Shown here in pieces: positions 25,179-33,066 of a stretch of DNA of 64,000 nucleotides. Within the stretch, counting starts at the first letter, position 1. Each line of letters begins with the position of its first letter. Source of the stretch: Herminiimonas sp. KBW02 (GTDB lineage: Bacteria > Pseudomonadota > Gammaproteobacteria > Burkholderiales > Burkholderiaceae_D); NCBI RefSeq assembly GCF_003852535.1, contig NZ_QAJP01000004.1, positions 310,001-374,000 of the forward strand, in the 5' to 3' direction. The position numbers were made by a program, and so were the translations under genes. Under the pieces are notes generated by a model. The model had not been told where the DNA came from, did no database searches, and saw only the letters and a program-made list of their open reading frames with translations.

Positions 25179-26471
25179 TTATGCCGACTGCAATGCTGGG
25201 CGGCGTGCGATGCGATAGATGCTACCGAGCAGCAGTGTGATGGCGAGGGCAGGCAAGGCCGAGCCGACTACCGGCCACATCAGCGGGCATAGATGGAATG
25301 CCGCGATACCGATTAACCAGATCGCCACCGGTACTACATTCACACCTTTTTCGGTGGCCTCTCCTTTTAATACCAATTGCGAAATCACCACGCCGAACAA
25401 AGGTACAAACACCGAGCTCAAGGTCAGCAGGAACGGTTCCAGGCCATGCATGGGCAGGAACAAGGCACAGGCCGTTGCGACCAGAGCCAGCGTGATGCCC
25501 CAGAAACGTATGGTGAATTTGCCGTGCAGAAAATTCAGCGAGACCGAACCGGAATACACATCGCCATAAGCGTTATCCATTTCATCGATCAGGATCAGGC
25601 CGAGTGCGATCAGGCCGCCTTGTGCCAGCAGCAGGGTGGTCATCAGGTCGGTGCCGGGATTGGACGTGCTGACGATCAATACACCCAGAGCGTGACACCA
25701 GATATTCGCCACTGCAAAGCCGAGCCAGGTGCCACGGAAAGTCGTGGTGCCAGCCTTGCCGTAGCGTGCGAAGTCAGCCACCAGCGGCAACCAGGATACC
25801 GGCATTGCCATCACCAGATCTATGCCTGCCAGTGTGCTCATCGAGCCGTCGCCCGCGCGATGCCAGATCGCATCCAGTCCTTGCGCCTGCGCTTTCAGGA
25901 CGAATTGATAGGTAAGCCAGATCAGCGACAGGATCACCAGCGGCAGGCCGAAGCGACCAACGAACCAGCGTACCAGTCCTATCATCGAACCGGTCGCCAG
26001 GCCGACCAGCAGCAAGCCCCAGAACAGCGCAGTGACATACGGCAGCCAGATGGTGTCGAGGCCGGTGATGTCTTTGATCAAAGCGGTCGTGCCGTCGCGC
26101 ATGACGACCAGCTCAAAGGCACTCCATCCGATTAGTTGCACCACGTTCAATACGACCGGTAATTTCGCGAACGAGCTACCCAGGGTCTGACACATCAGCA
26201 CCGGGCTCGACAGGCCGCGTTCAAAACCGATATAGGCGACCAGTGCCAGCAAGGCAGCGCCGAGCACAGAGCCGACGATGATCGCGAACAGCGCAGTTTG
26301 TGTCCCCAGCGCGGTGCCGAGGAAGGCGCCGATTTGCATGACCAGCAGGCCGACGCCGAGGCTGAACCAGAGCGCGGCATGATCGCGGAAGGAAAACACG
26401 CGTTCGCTGGCAGGGATGGGAGTGAAAGCGGCGTTGCTGCTGGCCGCAGGAGCATTTGGTAAAGCCATCAT
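25179..26471 (-). CDS. cytX: Hydroxymethylpyrimidine permease CytX (NCS1 family)
   Basis: This 430-residue transporter has 12 hydrophobic helices and NCS1/CodB features (FSFRDHAALWFSLGVGLLVMQIGAFLG, GSVLGAALLALVAYIGFERG, PVSWLPLVADFARYGK, IDEMDNAYGDVYSGSVSL). CytX is the NCS1 branch consistently found under thiamine riboswitches and inferred to import the thiamine pyrimidine precursor HMP. A THI element sits directly upstream on the same strand (26539-26614), which is why I prefer CytX to cytosine permease CodB. It starts at ATG 26471 (MMALPN) with GAAAGA as weak ribosome binding site. No thi biosynthetic genes are adjacent. Confidence 0.85.
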   Translation of the reverse strand: MMALPNAPAASSNAAFTPIPASERVFSFRDHAALWFSLGVGLLVMQIGAFLGTALGTQTALFAIIVGSVLGAALLALVAYIGFERGLSSPVLMCQTLGSSFAKLPVVLNVVQLIGWSAFELVVMRDGTTALIKDITGLDTIWLPYVTALFWGLLLVGLATGSMIGLVRWFVGRFGLPLVILSLIWLTYQFVLKAQAQGLDAIWHRAGDGSMSTLAGIDLVMAMPVSWLPLVADFARYGKAGTTTFRGTWLGFAVANIWCHALGVLIVSTSNPGTDLMTTLLLAQGGLIALGLILIDEMDNAYGDVYSGSVSLNFLHGKFTIRFWGITLALVATACALFLPMHGLEPFLLTLSSVFVPLFGVVISQLVLKGEATEKGVNVVPVAIWLIGIAAFHLCPLMWPVVGSALPALAITLLLGSIYRIARRPALQSA

Positions 26472-26538
26472 GGTCTTTCAAAAAATAGATGGCAGGTCAG
26501 CGGATTCGATGCCGCGGGGAGCGGCGATGGATTATGTG

Positions 26539-26614
26539 CTTTCCTGCGCGAGGATTACCTCAATCAGGTTCAACGGGTATCTCTCACCCACGCATATGCG
26601 CAGGACCCCGAGCC
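26539..26614 (-). promoter_or_regulatory. Thiamine pyrophosphate riboswitch (THI element)
   Basis: On the minus strand the sequence reads CTCGGGGTCCTGCGCA...GTGAGAGATACCC-GTTGAACCTGATTGAGGTAATCCTCGCGCAGGAAAG. This contains all conserved parts of the TPP riboswitch: GAGAxxACCC, the TTGAACCTGAT core, the variable P3-like stem, TAAT and the closing GCGCAGGAAA. It lies 68 bases upstream of cytX, so high TPP should shut off expression of the permease. Confidence 0.93.
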
Positions 26615-26902
26615 AAGTTTTCAGACAGGTCGTTACTTTGAGCCAAAAAACGTTTATAGGCAAGCCTCTGCGGGCAGTTGGCCGGATTTGTGGCGACAGA
26701 ACAAATCCGATTTGTGAAACTTGTGGGCGCATATGGTGACCAAGCAGGCTAAAAGCGGAAAAGACTCCTATAACACGCTCGCTCACATCCCTAGAATATT
26801 TGTTTCATCTATGGGTAGGTGAGCGGGGCGCTTGAGCTTATTCCGCGAGGTGAAGATTTCGTTTGAGCATGCAGTGTTTTTTTCTTTTTAATGAGAGGTC
26901 TT

Positions 26903-27361
26903 ATGTATTTTCCACGTACTGTTGTTGTGTCTATGCTTGCTTTCGCTTTTGCCGGTCATGCTTATGCCAAGTCTGAAGTGTGTCACCCGACCACCGAGAA
27001 ACAGGTCGCTTCATTATTCGATCGCTGGAACGCTACGCTGCAAACCGGTGATCCGCAAAAAGTGGTCGCCAACTACGCCAGCAAATCCATACTGCTGCCG
27101 ACCTTATCGAATAAGCCGCGCCTGACGAGCGAAGAGAAAGTCGATTATTTCAAGCACTTCATGGAACACAAGCCGGTCGGGACTATCAACAGCCGTGCGA
27201 TAGAAATCAACTGCAATAGTGCAAGCGACTCCGGCCTGTACACATTCAAGTTTGATGATGGTTCGGAAGTGCAGGCGCGTTATACCTACACGTACAAATG
27301 GAATGGCAAGCAATGGCTGATCTCCAGCCATCACTCATCTGCGATGCCGGAGAAAAACTAA
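26903..27361 (+). CDS. Secreted NTF2-like (CaMKII-association/SnoaL type) protein
   Basis: The mature protein is about 130 residues after a signal peptide (MYFPRTVVVSMLAFAFAGHA, cut near AYA). The rest is a small alpha+beta cone of the nuclear transport factor 2 fold (SgcJ/EcaC or CaMKII association type): VASLFDRWNATLQTGDPQKVVANYASKSILLPT at the start, then KVDYFKHFMEHKPVGTI and a final strand set RYTYTYKWNGKQWLISSHHSS. The frame opens at ATG 26891, but ATG 26903 has a better ribosome binding site (AGAGGT). This family includes ketosteroid-isomerase-like and many unassigned periplasmic proteins; no function can be assigned. It stands alone. Confidence 0.7.
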   Translation: MYFPRTVVVSMLAFAFAGHAYAKSEVCHPTTEKQVASLFDRWNATLQTGDPQKVVANYASKSILLPTLSNKPRLTSEEKVDYFKHFMEHKPVGTINSRAIEINCNSASDSGLYTFKFDDGSEVQARYTYTYKWNGKQWLISSHHSSAMPEKN

Positions 27362-27444
27362 ACGCTGTTGGAAAATGCCTGTGCTGGAAGTGCGGTATTT
27401 GTGTACCTGGCTGCGCTTGATGCACAGGTGTAAACCACAGGCTT

Positions 27445-27518
27445 AAAAAAGAAATGTCGGGTCGCACAATAAAACCTGGAGGGGGAGCGACCCGACGAAA
27501 ATGGTGAATACTGTATAA
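27445..27518 (-). ncRNA. Candidate LexA-controlled small RNA
   Basis: On the minus strand a sigma-70-like promoter (TTGATT, 17 bases, TATACT) overlaps a LexA box. Starting about 7 bases past the -10 region, the sequence runs through GTCGGGTCGC, a 21-base loop containing CTCCCCCTCC, then GCGACCCGAC and a T-rich tail (ATTTCTTTTTT). That is the layout of a small transcript of about 75 nt ending in a rho-independent terminator. The C-rich loop could pair with GGAGG-type ribosome binding sites. No peptide with a proper start is seen. This is a prediction from sequence only. Confidence 0.45.
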
Positions 27519-27528
27519 AAACACAGTA
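27509..27528. promoter_or_regulatory. LexA (SOS) box
   Basis: TACTGTATAAAAACACAGTA fits the enterobacterial/betaproteobacterial LexA pattern CTG-N10-CAG, with perfect flanking TA-C/G-TA symmetry. It overlaps the -10 of a minus-strand promoter (TATACT at 27530-27525), a position suitable for repression. Direct plus-strand control of mgsA, 141 bases downstream, is possible but the plus-strand promoter is weaker. Confidence 0.7.
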
Positions 27529-27669
27529 TAACATCGGACTCGGCAAAAATCAAAAGCGCACATCAAGTCTGTTAAATATTTTCTGTCTTGTTGTACGAAA
27601 GATGAATAAAACTTGTCGCCATGATAAAGTTTGTGCAGTGCAATATTGCCTGTCTTCATTTTTACCCCT

Positions 27670-28578
27670 ATGTCTGCCACCCCGCACCAATTCCGCATCG
27701 GCCTGGCTACCAGCCGCACGCATCAGGACGCCCCGAATTCCGTACTGGCCCGTTTGCTCAATGGCAGTCGCGTCGCAATCGAACAACATTTGCAACCGCA
27801 ACTGATCGTGGTCGGACGTACGCTGGATGCAATGGATCATCTCGGCCTGCTGAGGAATTACCCGTATATCGAACGCTTTCCGTATGGCCGTCACGGCGGC
27901 CTGATGAAGCTGGTGTCACGCGTGGTCGATACCGATCCGACGCGTCGGCTGGATGCCGTGATGTACCTGATGGATCCGGTTGATCCTTCGTCGATTTTTC
28001 CGGAAGCGGTGGCGCTGAAACGCCAATGCGTGATCCATGGCAAACCGTTTCTATCGACGCTGGCCGGCGCGCAGGAATGGCTGGAGCTTGAATCCATCGC
28101 AACAGGTGCGGCGCCGAATCCCGAGCTGGACGCCACTTTCGACCTGAAGAATGAAGGCATTGCGATGATTGCGCATGATGCGATGAAAGGCCGCATGCTC
28201 GAAATCGCCGAGCGTCATTTTGATTTGCTGGATCAGTTTGGTTTTCGCTGTGCGACCGGTACTACCGGCAGCCTGCTCAACAAGCTGGCGCAAAAAATCA
28301 AAGGAGAAGAAGCTGGGCGCAACTGGGTCAAGCCGTACCTGAGCGGGCCGATGGGCGGTGATGCTCAGATAGCCGAACTTATCCTCGATAGAGCGCAATG
28401 CCGTCGCGTGCTGTTCCTGGAAGATCCGCATGTGGCGCGCCAGCATGAAGCCGATATTCAATTGCTGGAACGTGCAGCGCGCACGGTCACCGATTACGCA
28501 CTGTGCATCAGTAACGAAAATTGTGGTGAGCGCTGGCTGGATTTATTGCAGAAGCGTGTCGCTTTACGCGCGATTTGA
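27670..28578 (+). CDS. mgsA: Methylglyoxal synthase-like protein with two MGS domains
   Basis: The 302-residue protein contains two MGS-like domains, twice the length of E. coli MgsA (about 150). The C-terminal one (about residues 160-300) carries the catalytic features: IAMIAHDAMK, CATGTTGSL, the SGPMGGDAQIAEL loop with the catalytic Asp, and FLEDPHVARQHEADIQLL corresponding to the DP-x4-H-x-x-D segment. The N-terminal one (FRIGLATSRTHQD, FPYGRHGGLMKL, MYLMDPVDPSSIFPEAVALKRQC, LSTLAGAQEWL) keeps the fold pattern but lacks the GPMGGD loop. The reaction is dihydroxyacetone phosphate to methylglyoxal and phosphate. The ATG at 27670 is chosen over the open frame from 27631 because homology begins there; no clear ribosome binding site precedes it. 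A LexA box lies upstream. Confidence 0.8.
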   Translation: MSATPHQFRIGLATSRTHQDAPNSVLARLLNGSRVAIEQHLQPQLIVVGRTLDAMDHLGLLRNYPYIERFPYGRHGGLMKLVSRVVDTDPTRRLDAVMYLMDPVDPSSIFPEAVALKRQCVIHGKPFLSTLAGAQEWLELESIATGAAPNPELDATFDLKNEGIAMIAHDAMKGRMLEIAERHFDLLDQFGFRCATGTTGSLLNKLAQKIKGEEAGRNWVKPYLSGPMGGDAQIAELILDRAQCRRVLFLEDPHVARQHEADIQLLERAARTVTDYALCISNENCGERWLDLLQKRVALRAI

Positions 28579-28588
28579 AAAGGCTGGC

Positions 28589-28616
28589 GGGCTGCATGAG
28601 CATGCAGCCCGGTTTG
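28589..28616. terminator. Hairpin between convergent mgsA and PhnD-like gene
   Basis: GGGCTGCATG-AG-CATGCAGCCC is a perfect 10-bp stem with a 2-base loop, followed by GGTTTGT. The T-run is short, so termination strength is uncertain; it may act in both directions between the two convergent genes. Confidence 0.55.
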
Positions 28617-28630
28617 TATCTGGATGAAAG

Positions 28631-29443
28631 TTACAGGCCGAGGCGGGCGGTTGCTTCGTCCATGACGGCAGTATTCCACGGCACAAAGCCGGTCATGCCG
28701 ATGCGGGACAATGCGGTGCGACCTGCTTCGCTGTCCGGCAAGGTCAGCAACAGGGTTTTGACTTTTTCACGGTCAGATTCGCTCAGTTTCTTCGATGCCA
28801 GGAATTGCTTTATAGCGATGGGTTTAGTCTCCGCCAGAATACGACCGCCTTTGGCGGTCCAGGCTTTGGCTACACCTGCCGAACCAGTGACGCCGGCATC
28901 GACAAAACCGTTATCGATCATGAATGGCACGGCGTCCTGATAGCGGGTCGGGGTGTAGGTTTTTTCCGGATTGGTGAAGCGCAATTCGTTCAGGTTGGCG
29001 GTGAACATCACGGTGGTGATCGACTCTACCGACGGTACGCCTATCTTTTTACCGCGCAGGTCTTGCAGCGTTTTCAAAGGAGAAGCCTGTGGCACCAGTA
29101 CGCGTGCGCGGTAGTCGGTATAACCTTTGGCAGTTACCAGGCCTTCGTAGCCGTTCTTTTTGACAGCCAGCAAGCCGATGTGGGCAGGATGGATGAAGGC
29201 GAGGTCGTATTTTCCTTCAGCCAGGCCTTTTTCAAATACCGCGTATTTGTCAACGGTTTGCAACTTTATGTTCTGTTTCAGTTCTTTGGAGAGTAGCTGC
29301 AAAAGAGGTTTGTAACGTTCGCTGGCTGGCCCGCCGTCCTGATATGTCACACCTTCATTGATCGCCAGGACCAGATCTTGCGCCGCTGCAGAGTTGATTC
29401 CGGCCGCCAGTAATGTTATGGCCAAAAAAGATGCGAGTTTCAT
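28631..29443 (-). CDS. PhnD/PtxB-like periplasmic substrate-binding protein
   Basis: This 270-residue exported protein has a signal peptide (MKLASFLAITLLAAGINSAAA) and a type II periplasmic-binding fold of the phosphonate/phosphite family. Visible marks are the start LVLAINEG, the helix-turn YKPLLQLLSKEL, AFIHPAHIGLLAVKK, LRGKKIGVPSVESITTVMF, and GVTGSAGVAKAW. No ABC permease or ATPase is adjacent, so it is an orphan binding protein, possibly acting with a sensor or a distant transporter. The ligand is unknown; phosphonate is only a family guess. It converges with mgsA. Confidence 0.78.
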   Translation of the reverse strand: MKLASFLAITLLAAGINSAAAQDLVLAINEGVTYQDGGPASERYKPLLQLLSKELKQNIKLQTVDKYAVFEKGLAEGKYDLAFIHPAHIGLLAVKKNGYEGLVTAKGYTDYRARVLVPQASPLKTLQDLRGKKIGVPSVESITTVMFTANLNELRFTNPEKTYTPTRYQDAVPFMIDNGFVDAGVTGSAGVAKAWTAKGGRILAETKPIAIKQFLASKKLSESDREKVKTLLLTLPDSEAGRTALSRIGMTGFVPWNTAVMDEATARLGL

Positions 29444-29724
29444 ATACGGCGCTCCGTAAAAATTGTTTTTATTAAGTAACTAATTCCTGTGTGAATGTTA
29501 CATTAACAATGCGCGGCGAAAGAGTTTTTCTTGCAATTGCGCATCAACGCGCAACAGTTTATTTAATTTAAATCAATACCGAGTGAGTGGCTGGGTGTCG
29601 CAGGATATGAGGCAATAAAAAGGGTTGGTTGTAAATCGTATGCAGTATGTGTGTTAGCCCATAGTTATAGCCCGGTTGTTTGCTTATTAATTTAGCGATG
29701 TGCCAACAAAGGAGCGTGCCCACT

Positions 29725-30213
29725 ATGCAGATTCGTACTCTGTTTTTCGTTATCATCCTCGGAGCTATTGGTGCACTGGCGGCCTTGAATTGGGAAGCTT
29801 TTAATACTCCGGCCGCGTTGTGGCTGGGTGTCGCAACCATACAAGCACCTTTGGGCGTGGTCATGCTGGGCCTGACCGGGGCGCTGACGTTTTACTTCCT
29901 GGTTTGCATACTCTACTTACAGTCTTCGGTCATGCTGGAAGCGCGTCGTCATGCCAAGGAATTGCAAAACAGCCGTGAACTCGAGGCTTCGCGTTTCAGC
30001 GAGTTGCATCGTTTCATCGAAGAGGAAATCCAGTCCGTTGCAAAACAGGATGCAGAGGCTCAGTCCGCCTTGTTGCAGCGCCTGGATAAACTCGATACCG
30101 GTGTCGTTTCTGCAGTGGAGCAAAGCGGCAATACACTGGCGGCGTATATCGGTGAGCTGGAGGACCGGCTGGAACGCGGCGGCACCACGATTGCACCGAA
30201 TCGCCCTGTGTAA
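29725..30213 (+). CDS. Inner-membrane protein with two N-terminal helices and coiled-coil tail (LapA-like)
   Basis: The 162-residue protein has two hydrophobic segments (about residues 5-24, FVIILGAIGALAALNW; and 40-64, APLGVVMLGLTGALTFYFLVC) separated by a short periplasmic loop, like the DUF1049/LapA family. A long charged helical tail follows (about 70-150, with RRHAKELQNSRELEASRFSEL), probably a cytoplasmic coiled coil. ATG 29725 has an AAAGGAG ribosome binding site; the longer frame from 29680 has none. The function is unknown. It precedes the FliL-like gene by 127 bases and may share its regulation. Confidence 0.6.
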   Translation: MQIRTLFFVIILGAIGALAALNWEAFNTPAALWLGVATIQAPLGVVMLGLTGALTFYFLVCILYLQSSVMLEARRHAKELQNSRELEASRFSELHRFIEEEIQSVAKQDAEAQSALLQRLDKLDTGVVSAVEQSGNTLAAYIGELEDRLERGGTTIAPNRPV

Positions 30214-30340
30214 TCAGCCGTATACACGCTGCGGCAGGCAAGCAGGGAAGTTGTAAAACTTGTAAATAAGCAACAAAATTCTGCGGCACAGGGTACATCA
30301 GTTAAACTAGTACCCCTTCTCCCCTTATACGAGTACCAAC

Positions 30341-30766
30341 ATGTTACGAGCCAGGCAATCCGGCAATTCCTTACTTGCGATACTTGTCGGTATGCTGGCT
30401 ATCATGATGGCGATTGCGGCCGGTATTGCCTTTGCCTGGTATTACCTCGAGTCGGACAAGAAACATGTGCCGCCGATTGCTTACGCCAGCTTTGATCCTA
30501 TTGTTGTGCGTTCGTCGGACTTCGCCATCAAGACCACCATCGTGCTGCAAACCGCGCCTGAGGAAGCTGCCTGGGTGCACGGTAATAAAGCCGCGCTGAC
30601 AGTGGCTTTGCAGACTGCGTTGGCGAGTGCCGATATTGAGCGTGTGAAAACGCCTGAAGGCGTTGCCTACGTGCAGGGTTTGCTGCGCGATGCCGCCAAC
30701 AAAGCCTTGCAGACGCGCAGTGTGCAAGAGGTCTTGCTGACCGATTATGTGTTGCAATTGAACTGA
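30341..30766 (+). CDS. FliL-like membrane-anchored protein
   Basis: This 141-residue protein has one N-terminal membrane helix (LLAILVGMLAIMMAIAAGIAFAWYYL) and a periplasmic FliL-type domain: FDPIVVRSSDFAIKTTIVLQT, the central helix ALTVALQTAL, the EGVAYVQGLLRDAANKALQTRSVQEV helix, and the final strand LLTDYVLQLN. FliL stabilises flagellar stator units in motile bacteria. Here no fli, flg or mot gene is adjacent, so this may be a FliL paralogue with another role; cheA and cheZ lie 17 kb away. Start ATG 30341 is preceded by GAG only. Confidence 0.65.
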   Translation: MLRARQSGNSLLAILVGMLAIMMAIAAGIAFAWYYLESDKKHVPPIAYASFDPIVVRSSDFAIKTTIVLQTAPEEAAWVHGNKAALTVALQTALASADIERVKTPEGVAYVQGLLRDAANKALQTRSVQEVLLTDYVLQLN

Positions 30767-30858
30767 GCCTTATCCGCCCCAGCCAGCCCAGACAGCCAGC
30801 CTTAACCAGGTTTCCGCCACGCGGAGCCGCAGAACGGAAATATCGAATAAGATCGAAT

Positions 30859-30889
30859 ATTTGCCGTATGAGTAATTTGCCGTATGAGT
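30859..30889 (+). repeat. 16-bp tandem duplication at a translation start
   Basis: ATTTGCCGTATGAGT occurs at 30859-30873 and again at 30875-30889. Each copy contains an ATG. The second ATG (30884) starts the DUF1289 gene; the first (30868) starts a 10-codon frame in another phase that ends inside the gene. It looks like a recent short duplication, and the extra start could reduce translation of the true gene. Confidence 0.8.
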
Positions 30890-31135
30890 CAGTCCGATAA
30901 TCCCGAAAAAATCGTCAACGATGCAGCTCCTGCCAGCCCGCCCGCTGATCAGCCCCGCAATACCCTGCGTCCCGATTCACCTTGTGCCGGTTATTGCTCG
31001 ACCTCGCATGGCGATGAGATTTGCAAGGGCTGTGGTCGCACCTTCGATGAAGTGATCAACTGGATCATCTACGACGATGCCGAAAAAGCTGCTGTATGGG
31101 CGCGCCTGGAAGCAGCAGGCTTGGTAAAACGTTAA
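30884..31135 (+). CDS. DUF1289 family Cys-rich small protein
   Basis: The 83-residue cytosolic protein carries the DUF1289 signature: PC-x2-YC (DSPCAGYCSTSHG), then CKGCGRTFDEVINW, and a final helix AVWARLEAAG. The four Cys residues suggest a metal site or Fe-S link, though its function is unknown. The first 28 residues are disordered and Pro/Ala-rich. It is a single gene before prfC with its own leader, which holds a short duplication. Confidence 0.8.
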   Translation: MSQSDNPEKIVNDAAPASPPADQPRNTLRPDSPCAGYCSTSHGDEICKGCGRTFDEVINWIIYDDAEKAAVWARLEAAGLVKR

Positions 31136-31243
31136 GCGTTTCCCCGGTGAGCGGGTTTTGCTGCCGCCGGTCTATTCCCCGTCCGTCATAGACTTACAGG
31201 CCAAGAAACGGTAGACTTTAGCCCTTTTTCCAAGGGCTATTCC

Positions 31244-32914
31244 ATGTCCGCCGCGCCCGAAACACCAACACCCGATTCCGCTGAAACCGAAGCGTTTGAA
31301 CCGCGTACCGTTACCTCCGACCTGATCAACAGCGAAGTTGCGCGTCGTCGCACCTTTGGCATCATCTCTCACCCGGATGCAGGTAAAACCACCCTGACTG
31401 AAAAGCTGCTGCTGTTCTCGGGTGCGATTCAGCTCGCCGGTACCGTCAAGGGACGCAAGAGCGGTCGTCATGCGACTTCCGACTGGATGGATATCGAGAA
31501 GCAGCGCGGCATTTCGGTCGCCAGCTCGGTCATGCAGTTCGAGTACCGTGATCACGTCGTCAATCTGCTCGATACCCCGGGTCACCAGGACTTCTCGGAA
31601 GATACCTATCGCGTGCTGACAGCGGTCGATTCGGCGCTGATGGTGATCGATGCCGCCAAGGGTGTGGAAGAACAAACGATCAAATTGCTGAACGTTTGCC
31701 GCATGCGCAATACGCCTATCATTACCTTCATGAACAAGCTGGATCGTGAAACACGCGATCCGCTGGAATTGCTGGATGAGCTGGAATCGGTGCTGAAGAT
31801 AGAATGCGCGCCGGTAACCTGGCCAATCGGCATGGGTAAGAATTTCCGCGGCGTGTATCACTTGCTGCGCGATGAAATCATGCTGTTTGCAGCTGGTAAC
31901 GAAAAAGCCGACCAGACCTTTGAAGTCATCAAAGGTATAGACAATCCACGCCTGGCGGAAATGTTCCCGCTGGAAATCGAACAACTGAAAATGGAAGTCG
32001 AACTGGTGCACGGTGCTTCGCATCCGTTTGAACTGGACGCCTTCCTCAACGGTACGCGCACGCCGGTCTTCTTCGGTTCCGCCATCAATAACTTCGGTGT
32101 GCGTGAAATCCTGAATGCCTTGCTCGACTGGGCGCAGCCACCGCGTGAGCGCGATGCGACCGTGCGTTCGGTGAAACCGACCGAGTTGCCGTTCTCCGGC
32201 TTCGTGTTCAAGATCCAGGCGAATATGGATCCGGCACACCGCGATCGTATTGCCTTCCTGCGCGTATGTTCGGGACGCTTCGAGCGCGGCATGAAGATCA
32301 AGCATTTGCGCCTGAATCGCGAGATCAAAGTTTCCAGTGTGGTGACCTTCATGGCATCCAGCCGTGAACAAGTGGAAGAGGCTTACGCCGGTGACATTAT
32401 CGGCTTGCCGAATCACGGCAATATGCAGATCGGTGATAGCTTCTCCGAAGGTGAAGTGTTGCAGTTCACCGGCATCCCTTACTTTGCTCCGGATTTTTTC
32501 CGCGCCGTACGCATCCGCAATCCGCTGAAGATCAAGCAATTGCACAAGGGTTTGCAACAGTTGGGTGAAGAGGGCGCGATCCAGGTGTTCAAACCGGTCA
32601 ATAGTAGTGACCTCGTACTGGGTGGTGTTGGTGTGCTGCAGTTTGAAGTGGTCGCCAGCCGTTTGCTCAACGAATATGGTGTCGATGCCGTATTCGAAGG
32701 CACTAGCATCAGCAGCGCACGCTGGATCACTTGCGACGACAAAAAAATGTTGGCCGATTTTGAGAAATCATCCGCCGGTCACAACCTCGCGCATGATGCA
32801 GCGGGCAACCTCGCTTACCTCGCCAGCTCGGGTGTCAACCTGCGCCTGACACAGGAACGCTGGCCTGGTGTGACCTTCCACGAAACCCGTGAGCACGCAG
32901 TCAAACTAGGCTGA
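31244..32914 (+). CDS. prfC: Peptide chain release factor 3 (RF3)
   Basis: This 556-residue GTPase recycles RF1/RF2 from the ribosome after termination. The G domain shows G1 [11 protein letters not shown]2 [13 protein letters not shown]3 DTPGHQDF and G4 MNKLDRE. The C-terminal domains include [29 protein letters not shown] and a [12 protein letters not shown] segment, both conserved in RF3. It begins about 28 residues earlier than the E. coli protein, with a Pro/Glu/Thr-rich extension ([14 protein letters not shown]). A weak ribosome binding site (AAGGG) precedes ATG 31244. It appears to be transcribed alone. Confidence 0.95.
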   Translation: MSAAPETPTPDSAETEAFEPRTVTSDLINSEVARRRTFGIISHPDAGKTTLTEKLLLFSGAIQLAGTVKGRKSGRHATSDWMDIEKQRGISVASSVMQFEYRDHVVNLLDTPGHQDFSEDTYRVLTAVDSALMVIDAAKGVEEQTIKLLNVCRMRNTPIITFMNKLDRETRDPLELLDELESVLKIECAPVTWPIGMGKNFRGVYHLLRDEIMLFAAGNEKADQTFEVIKGIDNPRLAEMFPLEIEQLKMEVELVHGASHPFELDAFLNGTRTPVFFGSAINNFGVREILNALLDWAQPPRERDATVRSVKPTELPFSGFVFKIQANMDPAHRDRIAFLRVCSGRFERGMKIKHLRLNREIKVSSVVTFMASSREQVEEAYAGDIIGLPNHGNMQIGDSFSEGEVLQFTGIPYFAPDFFRAVRIRNPLKIKQLHKGLQQLGEEGAIQVFKPVNSSDLVLGGVGVLQFEVVASRLLNEYGVDAVFEGTSISSARWITCDDKKMLADFEKSSAGHNLAHDAAGNLAYLASSGVNLRLTQERWPGVTFHETREHAVKLG

Positions 32915-33066
32915 TCGCGCATTACCTGATCCCGCCGCTGCATTATGTACCGCGGCAGCGGGATAAACTTCCCCCCTGATTTGCCGCCACGCAAGACTAG
33001 CGACAGTGCTTGCCTGATGCCTGCATTCTTGGCATCGTGTAGGCAATTGCCTGCGACAAGGACGCT

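Noticed and set aside
31172..32557. Minus-strand open frame of 461 codons opposite prfC
   Set aside because: It mirrors a highly conserved gene and its translation shows no domain; an antisense shadow.
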